Source: Ignavibacteriota bacterium | GTDB taxonomy: Bacteria; Bacteroidota; Ignavibacteria; Palsa-1295 | Length of the DNA stretch: 33,663 nucleotides | Assembly: GCA_025357895.1 (NCBI GenBank) | Contig: JANYLL010000373.1 | Span: 1-33,663, forward strand | Reading direction: 5' to 3' | Shown here: piece after piece, positions 17,505 through 24,677 of the stretch | Numbering within the stretch: position 1 is the stretch's first letter | Layout of the letters: every line of letters starts with the position of its first letter | Made by a program: the position numbers and the translations under genes | The notes under the pieces: generated by a model | Database searches by the model: none | What the model saw: the letters and a program-made list of their open reading frames with translations, nothing else | What the model was told of the DNA's origin: nothing

Positions 17505-19634
17505 TTATTCGATCACGATCAAATGTCTGTGCTCGCTGATCCCTAACTCCGGAGCAAGAAGTTCAAGAGTGTATTCTCCGGGCGTAATGCCCTTCGTACT
17601 GATCGTAATATCCTGATCTCCTGAACTTACCATTCCCTGCATCACCGTACGAATAACCCGTCCGAGTGCATCGTAGATCTTCACGCTTGCATGAGCTCGT
17701 GATGGTATACGGAAATGCACCGTCGTCTTGCCTGAGGAAGGGTTCGGATAATTTTCCAATAGTGTCATCGATGCCGATGAAGCTTTTACATCTGCCTGTG
17801 GCTCCGGAGTGATCACGAAAGGAAAATCAACCGGAAGCATATCTACCCATAAATGGGAATGATACCATATACGCACATTGCCGATGATTACATCTTCAAC
17901 CGGCTTCGAAGTGGTAAGTTCAAGAGTTTTCTCTTCGCCCATTTCGATTGTTCCGATCTCTGTAGCTATATCATTTTTCAAACGAACGGGGATATGCTCT
18001 TTGTTCTGAGAATAAGTAATCTTTACGCTATCAAAATATACTCGCTCTGTTAAAATATCCTTTACAGTGATTGATGGCGGTGCCAGAGGAGTTGGATCAC
18101 CGGGTCGCGGGGCGACATTTGGCAAATGCTGAGACATTGACAAAAGCCCTGTAATAGGTTTGAGCAAGTAGCCGGCAGTATAGCCATAGGATACAACACT
18201 TCCCCATCCATAAGCAAGAATAGTAAAACCACTTGGTGGCGCGACGATGCGATGGATACCGGTGTCTTGATTCAATGTTGTTGCAGAATAGTGTCTCCCT
18301 TTGAAAGTGAAACCAGGAATATCAGTAAATGCTAATGGATCTACTACCTTATTATCTATTGAAAGAAGACCAACATTGCTTTTATCCGTAGCAATGATAA
18401 GATATTGCTCTTTAGCAAAATATTCAGGACTTGTTGAAATAAAATATGTAAAATCATAATAGGATTCATCCAACGGCGGAACAATAGCAAGGAATGGATC
18501 GCCGGTTCCACCGTCATTAACTGCGCTATGAGCGATCATAGCGACAAGGATCGGATTGTTTGATTCTACAGTTGCAATATTTTTGAATGCAGAATCACTA
18601 ATTGCGAAATTATAATCACGGAATTCATTCTTTTTAAAACTATTTCCCCATTTTTTTCCATTGATAGAAACGTCTGTGTTATCATCTTTAGCAAGTATTC
18701 GTAACACATCTCCCTCGGCACGTCCGAAATTTTTAGTAATGAACGAAGTACCCCAATCGGAAAGTGGTGGTATAGCTTCACACAAATGATCGCGGCTTGT
18801 TCGCTGATTCCCCATATTAAGATAAAAATATCCGATCGGAGCTTCTGTTCTGGCATGGCCACCATAAACGACGACCTTCTGCGTCGAAGTCACGGTAGAT
18901 CCCGTGAGATCACCATTAGGAGTAAAAGGATCAGCCTGTATCTGCACTGCTTCACCCGCATTGAGAACGAAGGTTAGTGGAGCATTGGCAGGGCTGCCTT
19001 TTTGTGTTAATGCTGTTGGAGTGATCGTTACCGTATTATTATCTGTAAAAGAAGCAACACAAAACTCCGAAGGCATTTCCTGACCCGTTAGTTGCGTTGA
19101 AGTATAATAGCTCATCACCCGATATTCAATTCCGGCAACGCTTCTGGGAAGCGCAAGGAAAGCATCTGCAGTAAACTGCTTATTGTTCATTCCGTAACAG
19201 GCGATCGGTGTCGTAGAGACCACACTGAATACTGTTTGATCAATTAATTCACTGCTTTCAATAATGGCATCGCGGTTTGGATAGCCAATATCCGCATCAG
19301 TCGATAAACGGTAAGATGTCGCTTTACCTGCATCCAAATGAATGACCTTCTTCCACTTCGGAAATGCTTTACAGGTGATGGTGATCGTTGTAGAATCACC
19401 TGCCGAAGCAAGATAAATATCCTGATAACGTGTGTTCGACTGATCATAACCTGAGGACTCATTCTGCATGAAGCATAGCAGAAATTCCGTGCCCTGGCTG
19501 GTGACAGTTCCTGTTTGCCCGTAGCCTCCGCATGGCTGCGCTGAAAGCTTATCAGGAAGAATTGATAGCACACCTGCAAGTACGAAGCAGATAATTGAAA
19601 TGCGTTTTAAGGAAAGCAAGTTTGATGAATGCAT
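17505..19634 (-). CDS. Secreted IgGFc-binding-domain protein with T9SS sorting domain (709 residues)
   Basis: A predicted T9SS-exported surface protein. The signal peptide (1-~32, ends KLSAQ) is followed by CGGYGQ. The IgGFc-binding-protein-like domain spans about 45-500, including CYGMNNK, DLTGSTVTSTQKVVVYGGHAR and SRDHLCEAIPPLSDWG. A ~90-residue linker domain (KDILTERVYFDSVK to WVDMLPVDFPFVITP) and a canonical type A sorting domain follow (LLENYPNPSSGKTTVHFRI, KIYDALGRV, GEYTLELL). It is a tandem paralogue of the gene just upstream (39-bp gap). The start is well supported by AGAGGAGA (19640-19647) a few bases before the ATG. Its function is unknown; adhesion or matrix building is an inference from export and domain type. 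Confidence 0.87.
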   Translation of the reverse strand: MHSSNLLSLKRISIICFVLAGVLSILPDKLSAQPCGGYGQTGTVTSQGTEFLLCFMQNESSGYDQSNTRYQDIYLASAGDSTTITITCKAFPKWKKVIHLDAGKATSYRLSTDADIGYPNRDAIIESSELIDQTVFSVVSTTPIACYGMNNKQFTADAFLALPRSVAGIEYRVMSYYTSTQLTGQEMPSEFCVASFTDNNTVTITPTALTQKGSPANAPLTFVLNAGEAVQIQADPFTPNGDLTGSTVTSTQKVVVYGGHARTEAPIGYFYLNMGNQRTSRDHLCEAIPPLSDWGTSFITKNFGRAEGDVLRILAKDDNTDVSINGKKWGNSFKKNEFRDYNFAISDSAFKNIATVESNNPILVAMIAHSAVNDGGTGDPFLAIVPPLDESYYDFTYFISTSPEYFAKEQYLIIATDKSNVGLLSIDNKVVDPLAFTDIPGFTFKGRHYSATTLNQDTGIHRIVAPPSGFTILAYGWGSVVSYGYTAGYLLKPITGLLSMSQHLPNVAPRPGDPTPLAPPSITVKDILTERVYFDSVKITYSQNKEHIPVRLKNDIATEIGTIEMGEEKTLELTTSKPVEDVIIGNVRIWYHSHLWVDMLPVDFPFVITPEPQADVKASSASMTLLENYPNPSSGKTTVHFRIPSRAHASVKIYDALGRVIRTVMQGMVSSGDQDITISTKGITPGEYTLELLAPELGISEHRHLIVIE

Positions 19635-19673
19635 AAATATCTCCTCTATATAAAAAAATCTATTCTCAAAATA

Positions 19674-21812
19674 TTACTCTATGACGATCATTGAGCTATG
19701 TTCGTTAACTCCGATTTCCGGTGCAAGTAATTCGATCGTATAACTTCCTGCAGCAAGTCCGGAAGTATTCACATTGAATGAATGCTCTCCTTCGCTCATT
19801 ACTGATTGCGATACTATCCGAGCAACTCTGCCCAACGCATCATAGATCTTCACCGTCGCGTATGCACGTGAAGGAATACGGAAGTGTACCGTCGTCCTTC
19901 CTGAAACAGGATTCGGATAATTTTCTAATATAGTGGTCTCTGTCGATGAATTTTTCACATCTGCCTGCGGCTGAGGCGTGATGATAAACGGGAAATCAAC
20001 CGGAAGCATATCTACCCATAATCTTGAATGATACCATATCCTTACATTTCCGGTGGTGACATCTTCTACAGGCTTTGAAGTTGTAAGTTCGAGAGTTTTT
20101 TCTTCGCCCGGTTCGATCGTTCCGATTTCGGTTGCAATATCATTTTTCAAATGGACGGCAATATCCCCTTTATTCTGAGTGTACATAATTTTAACGCTGT
20201 CAAAATATGCCCTTTCCGTCAAAATATCCTTAACGGTAATCGTTGAAGGCGGAACAGGCACAGGCTCTCCCGGTCTTGGTGCATAAGTATGCGACGGAGA
20301 TGATTTCGGCAGTATCCCTGTAATAGGTTTAAGTAAATATCCTGCTGTATAGCCATAGGATATCACGCTTCCCCAACCGTATGCGAGGATCGTAAATCCA
20401 TCGGTAGGCGGACGAGGTGAGATGATTCGGTGAATGCCTCTGCTTTGGCTAATCGTTGCTGCAGCATAGTGTTTTCCTCCATTGAGTGGAGATGGAATAA
20501 CCGAATAGGCTAATTTAGGAACTACTACATTATCTATTGATAGAGTACCGGCTCCACTTACTTCCGTAGCAATGATAAGGAATTGCTCGTTCGTAAAATA
20601 TTCAGAGTCGTTAGAAATGAAATATGTGAAATCATTGAAGGATTCATCTAAAGGAGGAACAATTGCAAGGAAAGGATCACCGATTCCGCTAGTAGATGAT
20701 GCAGAATGAGCGATCATTCCGACAAGAATAGGATAGTTCGATTCAACGGTAGCAATATTGTTAAGAGCAGTATCACTGTGGAGAAAAGTATAGTCACGAA
20801 ATTCATTTGCCTTAAAAGGTGCCCCCCATTGCTTGCCATTGATCTTAACCGTATCATTAGCAGCTTTGGCAAGCACACGCAAGATGTCTCCGTCCTCACG
20901 ACCAAAATTCTTCGTGATGAACGAAGTGCCCCAAGATTGGATCGGTGGTATTGCTTCGCATAAATGATCGCGGCTGACACTCCGACCCCCCTGCGAAATA
21001 GTAAAATATCCGGTCGGAACTTCCGTTCGTGCATGGCCACCATAGACAACAACTTTCTTTGTTGAAGTTACTGAAGATCCCGTAAGGTCACCCTTTGCAG
21101 TGAATGGATCCGCCTGAATCTGCACTGCTTCACCGGAATCAAGCACGAATGTCATTTTTTGTCCGGCAGGGTTGCCGTTACGAGTCAGAGCTGTAGGAAC
21201 GATCGTTACCGTATTGTCATGCTCAAAAGAAGCAACACAAAACTCAGAAGGCTGCTCCTGTCCTACCAGTTGTGTTGAAGTGTAATAGCTCATCACGAGA
21301 TAATCATAACCTGCAACACTTTTTGGAAGTGCAAGGAAAGCGTCGGCAGTGACGTGCTTATTATTCATGCCGTAACAGGCGATCGGAGTAGTCGAAACCA
21401 CTTTGAATACTGTCTGATTGATTAATTCACTGCTTTCAATAATCGCATCTTGAGTCGGATAGCCGATAACAGGATCTGAAGATATACGATAGGAGGTTGC
21501 AGCACCTGTATTCAAATGGACAATATGACTCCATTTGGGGAATGCTCTGCAAGTAATGGTAATATCTGCAGGTTGGTCAGTTGAAGCAAGATAAATATCC
21601 TGATAACGTGCATCGAAAGGATCAAATCCTACAGTTTCATTTGCCATGAAGCAAAGCAGGAATTCCGTTCCCAGGCTTGTGGCGTCGCCTTTCTGACCGT
21701 AGCCACCACAGGGTTGTGCCAAAAGCTTACTCGAAATACCCGAATATACCCCTGCCAGAACCAAGCAAAGGATTGCAATGTGTCTTAAAGAAATCAAGTT
21801 TGATGAATGCAT
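19674..21812 (-). CDS. Secreted IgGFc-binding-domain protein with T9SS sorting domain (712 residues)
   Basis: The first gene of the surface-protein cluster and near-twin of the 709-residue gene downstream. The signal peptide begins MHSSNLISLRHI and ends near KLLAQP (~33). The IgGFc-binding-like domain carries CYGMNNKH, DLTGSSVTSTKKVVVYGGHAR and SRDHLCEAIPPIQSWG. The linker domain (KDILTERAYFDSVK to WVDMLPVDFPFIITP) differs from its twin at about a dozen of ~90 positions. The type A sorting domain has ILENYPNPVSGRTTVHFRI, KIYDALGRV and SSMIVIE. The ribosome binding site AAGGGGAT precedes the ATG. The 112-bp upstream gap to dtd probably holds the promoter for the whole cluster, though I found no clear match to a Bacteroidota promoter consensus. 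Confidence 0.87.
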   Translation of the reverse strand: MHSSNLISLRHIAILCLVLAGVYSGISSKLLAQPCGGYGQKGDATSLGTEFLLCFMANETVGFDPFDARYQDIYLASTDQPADITITCRAFPKWSHIVHLNTGAATSYRISSDPVIGYPTQDAIIESSELINQTVFKVVSTTPIACYGMNNKHVTADAFLALPKSVAGYDYLVMSYYTSTQLVGQEQPSEFCVASFEHDNTVTIVPTALTRNGNPAGQKMTFVLDSGEAVQIQADPFTAKGDLTGSSVTSTKKVVVYGGHARTEVPTGYFTISQGGRSVSRDHLCEAIPPIQSWGTSFITKNFGREDGDILRVLAKAANDTVKINGKQWGAPFKANEFRDYTFLHSDTALNNIATVESNYPILVGMIAHSASSTSGIGDPFLAIVPPLDESFNDFTYFISNDSEYFTNEQFLIIATEVSGAGTLSIDNVVVPKLAYSVIPSPLNGGKHYAAATISQSRGIHRIISPRPPTDGFTILAYGWGSVISYGYTAGYLLKPITGILPKSSPSHTYAPRPGEPVPVPPSTITVKDILTERAYFDSVKIMYTQNKGDIAVHLKNDIATEIGTIEPGEEKTLELTTSKPVEDVTTGNVRIWYHSRLWVDMLPVDFPFIITPQPQADVKNSSTETTILENYPNPVSGRTTVHFRIPSRAYATVKIYDALGRVARIVSQSVMSEGEHSFNVNTSGLAAGSYTIELLAPEIGVNEHSSMIVIE

Positions 21813-21924
21813 AAATTATCCCCTTTGTATAAAAAACTTCAATATGATGTAATGATTCTTGATTCAAGGACACCAAACGGTAGGGCTTTGTTACGTTGAA
21901 CATTAGCCGAACCGTGACTATATA

Positions 21925-22371
21925 TCAACAACTATCAACCCAAATTGTTACAGGTCCGTCATTAATTAATTCGACTTCCATCATGGCTCCGAAAACCCCT
22001 TCAGAAACCCTTTTTTCGCCTAAAAGATGTTTAAGATCGGTAATGAATTTCTCGTAAAGCTTTTTTGCCTTATCCGGCTTTGCTGCAGCAGTAAAATTCG
22101 GGCGGTTTCCCTTTCGTATATCGGCAAAAAGAGTGAACTGGCTTACGACAAGAACGCTGCCTGAAATCTGAACTATATCGAGATTCATTTTCCCGTTTTC
22201 ATCCTCAAAAATGCGTAAACGGACTGTTTTTCCTGCCATTTCTGCACAAATTGCTCCAGTATCATCTTCTCCGACTCCAAGAAAAACGAGAAGCCCTTTG
22301 CCGATCTCACCGGTTATTTTGCCATCCACTGTTACCTTGGCTTGGGATACTCTTTGAATTAATAAGCGCAT
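21925..22371 (-). CDS. dtd: D-aminoacyl-tRNA deacylase
   Basis: A cytosolic proofreading enzyme that hydrolyses D-amino acids (and glycine mischarged on tRNA-Ala) from tRNA. Both family-defining motifs are present: SQFTLFAD (S77-Q78) and NDGPVT near the C-terminus (137-142, with the cis Gly-Pro pair G139-P140). The length of 148 is typical, as is the start [13 protein letters not shown]. It lies downstream of prmC with a 20-bp gap that is filled by a heptamer repeat. Confidence 0.95.
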   Translation of the reverse strand: MRLLIQRVSQAKVTVDGKITGEIGKGLLVFLGVGEDDTGAICAEMAGKTVRLRIFEDENGKMNLDIVQISGSVLVVSQFTLFADIRKGNRPNFTAAAKPDKAKKLYEKFITDLKHLLGEKRVSEGVFGAMMEVELINDGPVTIWVDSC

Positions 22372-22378
22372 TGTCTTC

Positions 22379-22406
22379 TGGGGTGTGGGGTTTAGGGTAT
22401 GGGGTT
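22379..22406. repeat. Heptamer tandem repeat (TGGGGTT type) at the prmC 3' end
   Basis: Four 7-bp units in a row are TGGGGTG, TGGGGTT, TAGGGTA, TGGGGTT. They cover the gap between dtd and prmC and run into prmC, where they supply its TAA stop (22392-22394) and its last residues (NPIP). Confidence 0.75.
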
Positions 22407-23267
22407 TTCTTTTGCGATCATAACTCTTTCAATTCCTTGTAAATCCTTTACTTTCCCAACAACTTGTAACCCTGCATCAAAAAATATTTTTTCGACATGG
22501 TTGATGGCATTATAACCGATCTCCACAAATATTTTCCCTTCAGGCTTGAGTAACTTAGGAGCAAGTTCTGCGATTCTTCGGTAAAAACGCAAACCATCAC
22601 CATCATCGGTCAAAGCGATTCGCGGATCGAAGTCACGGACTTCCCTATCAAGCGTCTCAAATTCTTCTATGCTAATATATGGCGGATTGGAAACAAGCAG
22701 ATCGAGCGAAGATGGAAATCTTTTTGCAATATCATCATCAAAAATATCTGCGAGTTCAAAAGAGACATTCTCTGTTTTCAGGCGCTCCTTATTTTTATTT
22801 GCAAGAGCAATTGCATCGGCGCTAATATCGATTCCTGTAATAAGAGCCTGCGGAAGTTTCGATGCAAGAGCTAATGCAATAATCCCCGACCCTGTGCCAA
22901 TATCTAATATCCGACAATCGCCCATCGACGATCGACCATCGACTGCTTTCAAAACTTCTTCCACAAGAATTTCCGTATCGGGACGCGGAATCAGCGCAGC
23001 CGTTGAAGTAAATAAACGAAGTCCAAAAAATTCCGTCTCGCCGATAATATGCTGTAATGGCTCATGCATGAGACGACGGTTAACGAATTCATCGAAATTT
23101 ATTTCTTGCTCGTTTGTAAGAGGTTCATTGATATGTTTTTGCAGTTCACTTTTATTCCAGATTCCAAGGACGTGCAATGCAAGGTATTCGGAATTTATCT
23201 GTGCATCGGAGATTCCCTTTTCCGCGAATAGTAATCCTGCGTTGTTAATAGCTTCCTGCCAGATCAT
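22392..23267 (-). CDS. prmC: Peptide chain release factor N5-glutamine methyltransferase
   Basis: PrmC methylates the glutamine of the GGQ motif in release factors RF1 and RF2, using SAM. The N-terminal helical domain is followed by IPRPDTE (94-100), the SAM-binding DIGTGSG (122-128) and the catalytic NPPY (194-197). The length of 291 is normal. Its ATG overlaps the stop of the upstream glycosyltransferase by 4 bases (ATGA), so the two are coupled. Two oddities are visible. Residues 109-115 (VDGRSSM), just before the SAM motif, are encoded by exactly three heptamer repeats, and the C-terminal tail is also heptamer-derived. Confidence 0.95.
   Translation of the reverse strand: MIWQEAINNAGLLFAEKGISDAQINSEYLALHVLGIWNKSELQKHINEPLTNEQEINFDEFVNRRLMHEPLQHIIGETEFFGLRLFTSTAALIPRPDTEILVEEVLKAVDGRSSMGDCRILDIGTGSGIIALALASKLPQALITGIDISADAIALANKNKERLKTENVSFELADIFDDDIAKRFPSSLDLLVSNPPYISIEEFETLDREVRDFDPRIALTDDGDGLRFYRRIAELAPKLLKPEGKIFVEIGYNAINHVEKIFFDAGLQVVGKVKDLQGIERVMIAKENPIP
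22923..22943. repeat. Three-unit heptamer repeat inside prmC (CATCGAC type)
   Basis: CATCGAC, GATCGAC, CATCGAC lie in tandem within the coding sequence. Three units make 21 bases, so the frame is kept and seven residues (109-115 of PrmC) are encoded, in the linker between the N-terminal domain and the Rossmann fold. Confidence 0.7.
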
Positions 23268-24601
23268 ATTGTAAGAATGCTATTAAACACATCCGCTAGT
23301 TTTCTCGTTGCTTCACGCCGCTCATATTGCGATATCATATTTGCATCCATTTCCGATGAAGGAGATTTTCCCAGAAGCCAACTCTCATAAAATCTTTTTA
23401 TCACTCTTGCTTGCCCTTCAATATCACTTTGCGCAACGGCTTCGCCACCATGGGTTTCTTTCAATAGTTCACCAATCGCGCCATTAGGTTGTGCGATTGC
23501 CAGAATAGGGCGCATCGCACCGAGATATTCATACACTTTTCCGGGTACGATATGCTCGACGCTTGGAATATCATCAACGATCAGAAGCAATGCATCGCTA
23601 TCGGTGATAAGCTCAACAGCTTGTGAATGCGGAACGTAGTCAAGTTTTTCGACAAGCGGTTTTATCATTGGCGCTTCGAACATTTCCCGTAAATCATCAC
23701 CCATACGTCCGACAAATCTCAAATGAATTTTATTCGGATCGATCTCATTCCTATCAAGCAAAAGTTCTATTGCCTTGAAAAAATTCTTTGGATTGCGTGG
23801 ACCGTAGAGGGAGCCTGAATATGTCATGATAAATTTTTCGCCGCGTTTTCGCTCTGCGCGCTTATAAATATCGTGCTCGGTATAATCTGCACTATCAAAG
23901 CCATTGGGAATATGAATAAACTTCTCTTCAGGCAGATCAGGGTATTTAGCAATTGCATCATAGGTTATACCTTTCCATGCAACATCAATTTTTTTTGCAT
24001 CCTGAAAAACTAAGCGCTCCAGATATTTATCGATCTCTCTTGGCACGAGCCAACGTTTCGGTGCAGAAACTTCAAACCCGGACCACGGATCCCTGAAACC
24101 AGCAACAAATGGAATGCCCGTTTTCTTCGATACTTTTCTTGCAATCACCGAAACGGTATAAGGCGGTGAAGAAGAATAGATCATTTCAATAGGATATTCT
24201 CCGACGATCTTCATCGCTTCTTTCACTGCGCTTTTATACCAGCCGATACGCGCATCAGGGATAAAAAAAGTAGCGCGGATAAAATTTGCAATTTTTTGCT
24301 TTAAGGAAATTTTGCTCCCTTTTTGAAATACATTAATATCAAGCGATACTCCTTCTTTTGTGCCGGTAAATTTTCGATAGAGATCATACGGCTCGAAAAT
24401 ATGTGAGCGGCGGACGATGAGATCATGCGGCAATTCTTTGGCTAATGATTCATCTCGTGCCTGATATTCAGGATTGTCCGGCACCAGAATTATCGGAGTC
24501 CAGCCGAAATCCTGCAAGTACCTGATAAACTTCGTGACGCGCTGCACACCGGGACCGCCGGCAGGCGGAAAGTAATATGTAATGAAGAGTACGTATTTCA
24601 A
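23264..24601 (-). CDS. Glycosyltransferase family 4 (WbuB-like)
   Basis: A cytosolic or membrane-associated GT-B glycosyltransferase, probably transferring a sugar from a nucleotide donor during surface glycan synthesis. The N-terminus YVLFITYYFPPAGGPGVQR is the classic acceptor-side glycine loop. The C-terminal donor domain shows FIMTYSGSLYGPRNPKNFFKAI, HLRFVGRMGD and the ADP/UDP-site region DIPSVEHIVPGKVYEYLGAMRPILA with its E...E spacing. The start is a TTG directly before KYVLF; no ATG is available before this conserved strand. The stop overlaps prmC (ATGA). The acceptor and donor cannot be told from sequence. Confidence 0.85.
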   Translation of the reverse strand: MKYVLFITYYFPPAGGPGVQRVTKFIRYLQDFGWTPIILVPDNPEYQARDESLAKELPHDLIVRRSHIFEPYDLYRKFTGTKEGVSLDINVFQKGSKISLKQKIANFIRATFFIPDARIGWYKSAVKEAMKIVGEYPIEMIYSSSPPYTVSVIARKVSKKTGIPFVAGFRDPWSGFEVSAPKRWLVPREIDKYLERLVFQDAKKIDVAWKGITYDAIAKYPDLPEEKFIHIPNGFDSADYTEHDIYKRAERKRGEKFIMTYSGSLYGPRNPKNFFKAIELLLDRNEIDPNKIHLRFVGRMGDDLREMFEAPMIKPLVEKLDYVPHSQAVELITDSDALLLIVDDIPSVEHIVPGKVYEYLGAMRPILAIAQPNGAIGELLKETHGGEAVAQSDIEGQARVIKRFYESWLLGKSPSSEMDANMISQYERREATRKLADVFNSILTI

Positions 24602-24629
24602 AAGGTCGTCGTATTTTTTTGGTCTTTTC

Positions 24630-24677
24630 TGCTAAAGACTAACGACTAAAGACCAACGACTATTCCCGCTATTCCCG
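24630..24677. repeat. Heptamer tandem repeat (GACTAAC type) plus 9-bp duplication
   Basis: TGCTAAA, GACTAAC, GACTAAA, GACCAAC, GACTATT run in tandem from 24630 to 24664. Overlapping its end, CTATTCCCG is duplicated exactly (24660-24668 and 24669-24677); the second copy contains the stop codon of the GH172 gene. Upstream, TTGGTCTTT (24619-24627) is the reverse complement of AAAGACCAA (24648-24656), giving a possible hairpin. Confidence 0.72.

Noticed and set aside
9848-21812. Mobile element or phage origin of the surface-protein cluster
   Set aside because: No transposase, integrase, terminal repeats or phage genes are visible; tandem duplication explains the copies.
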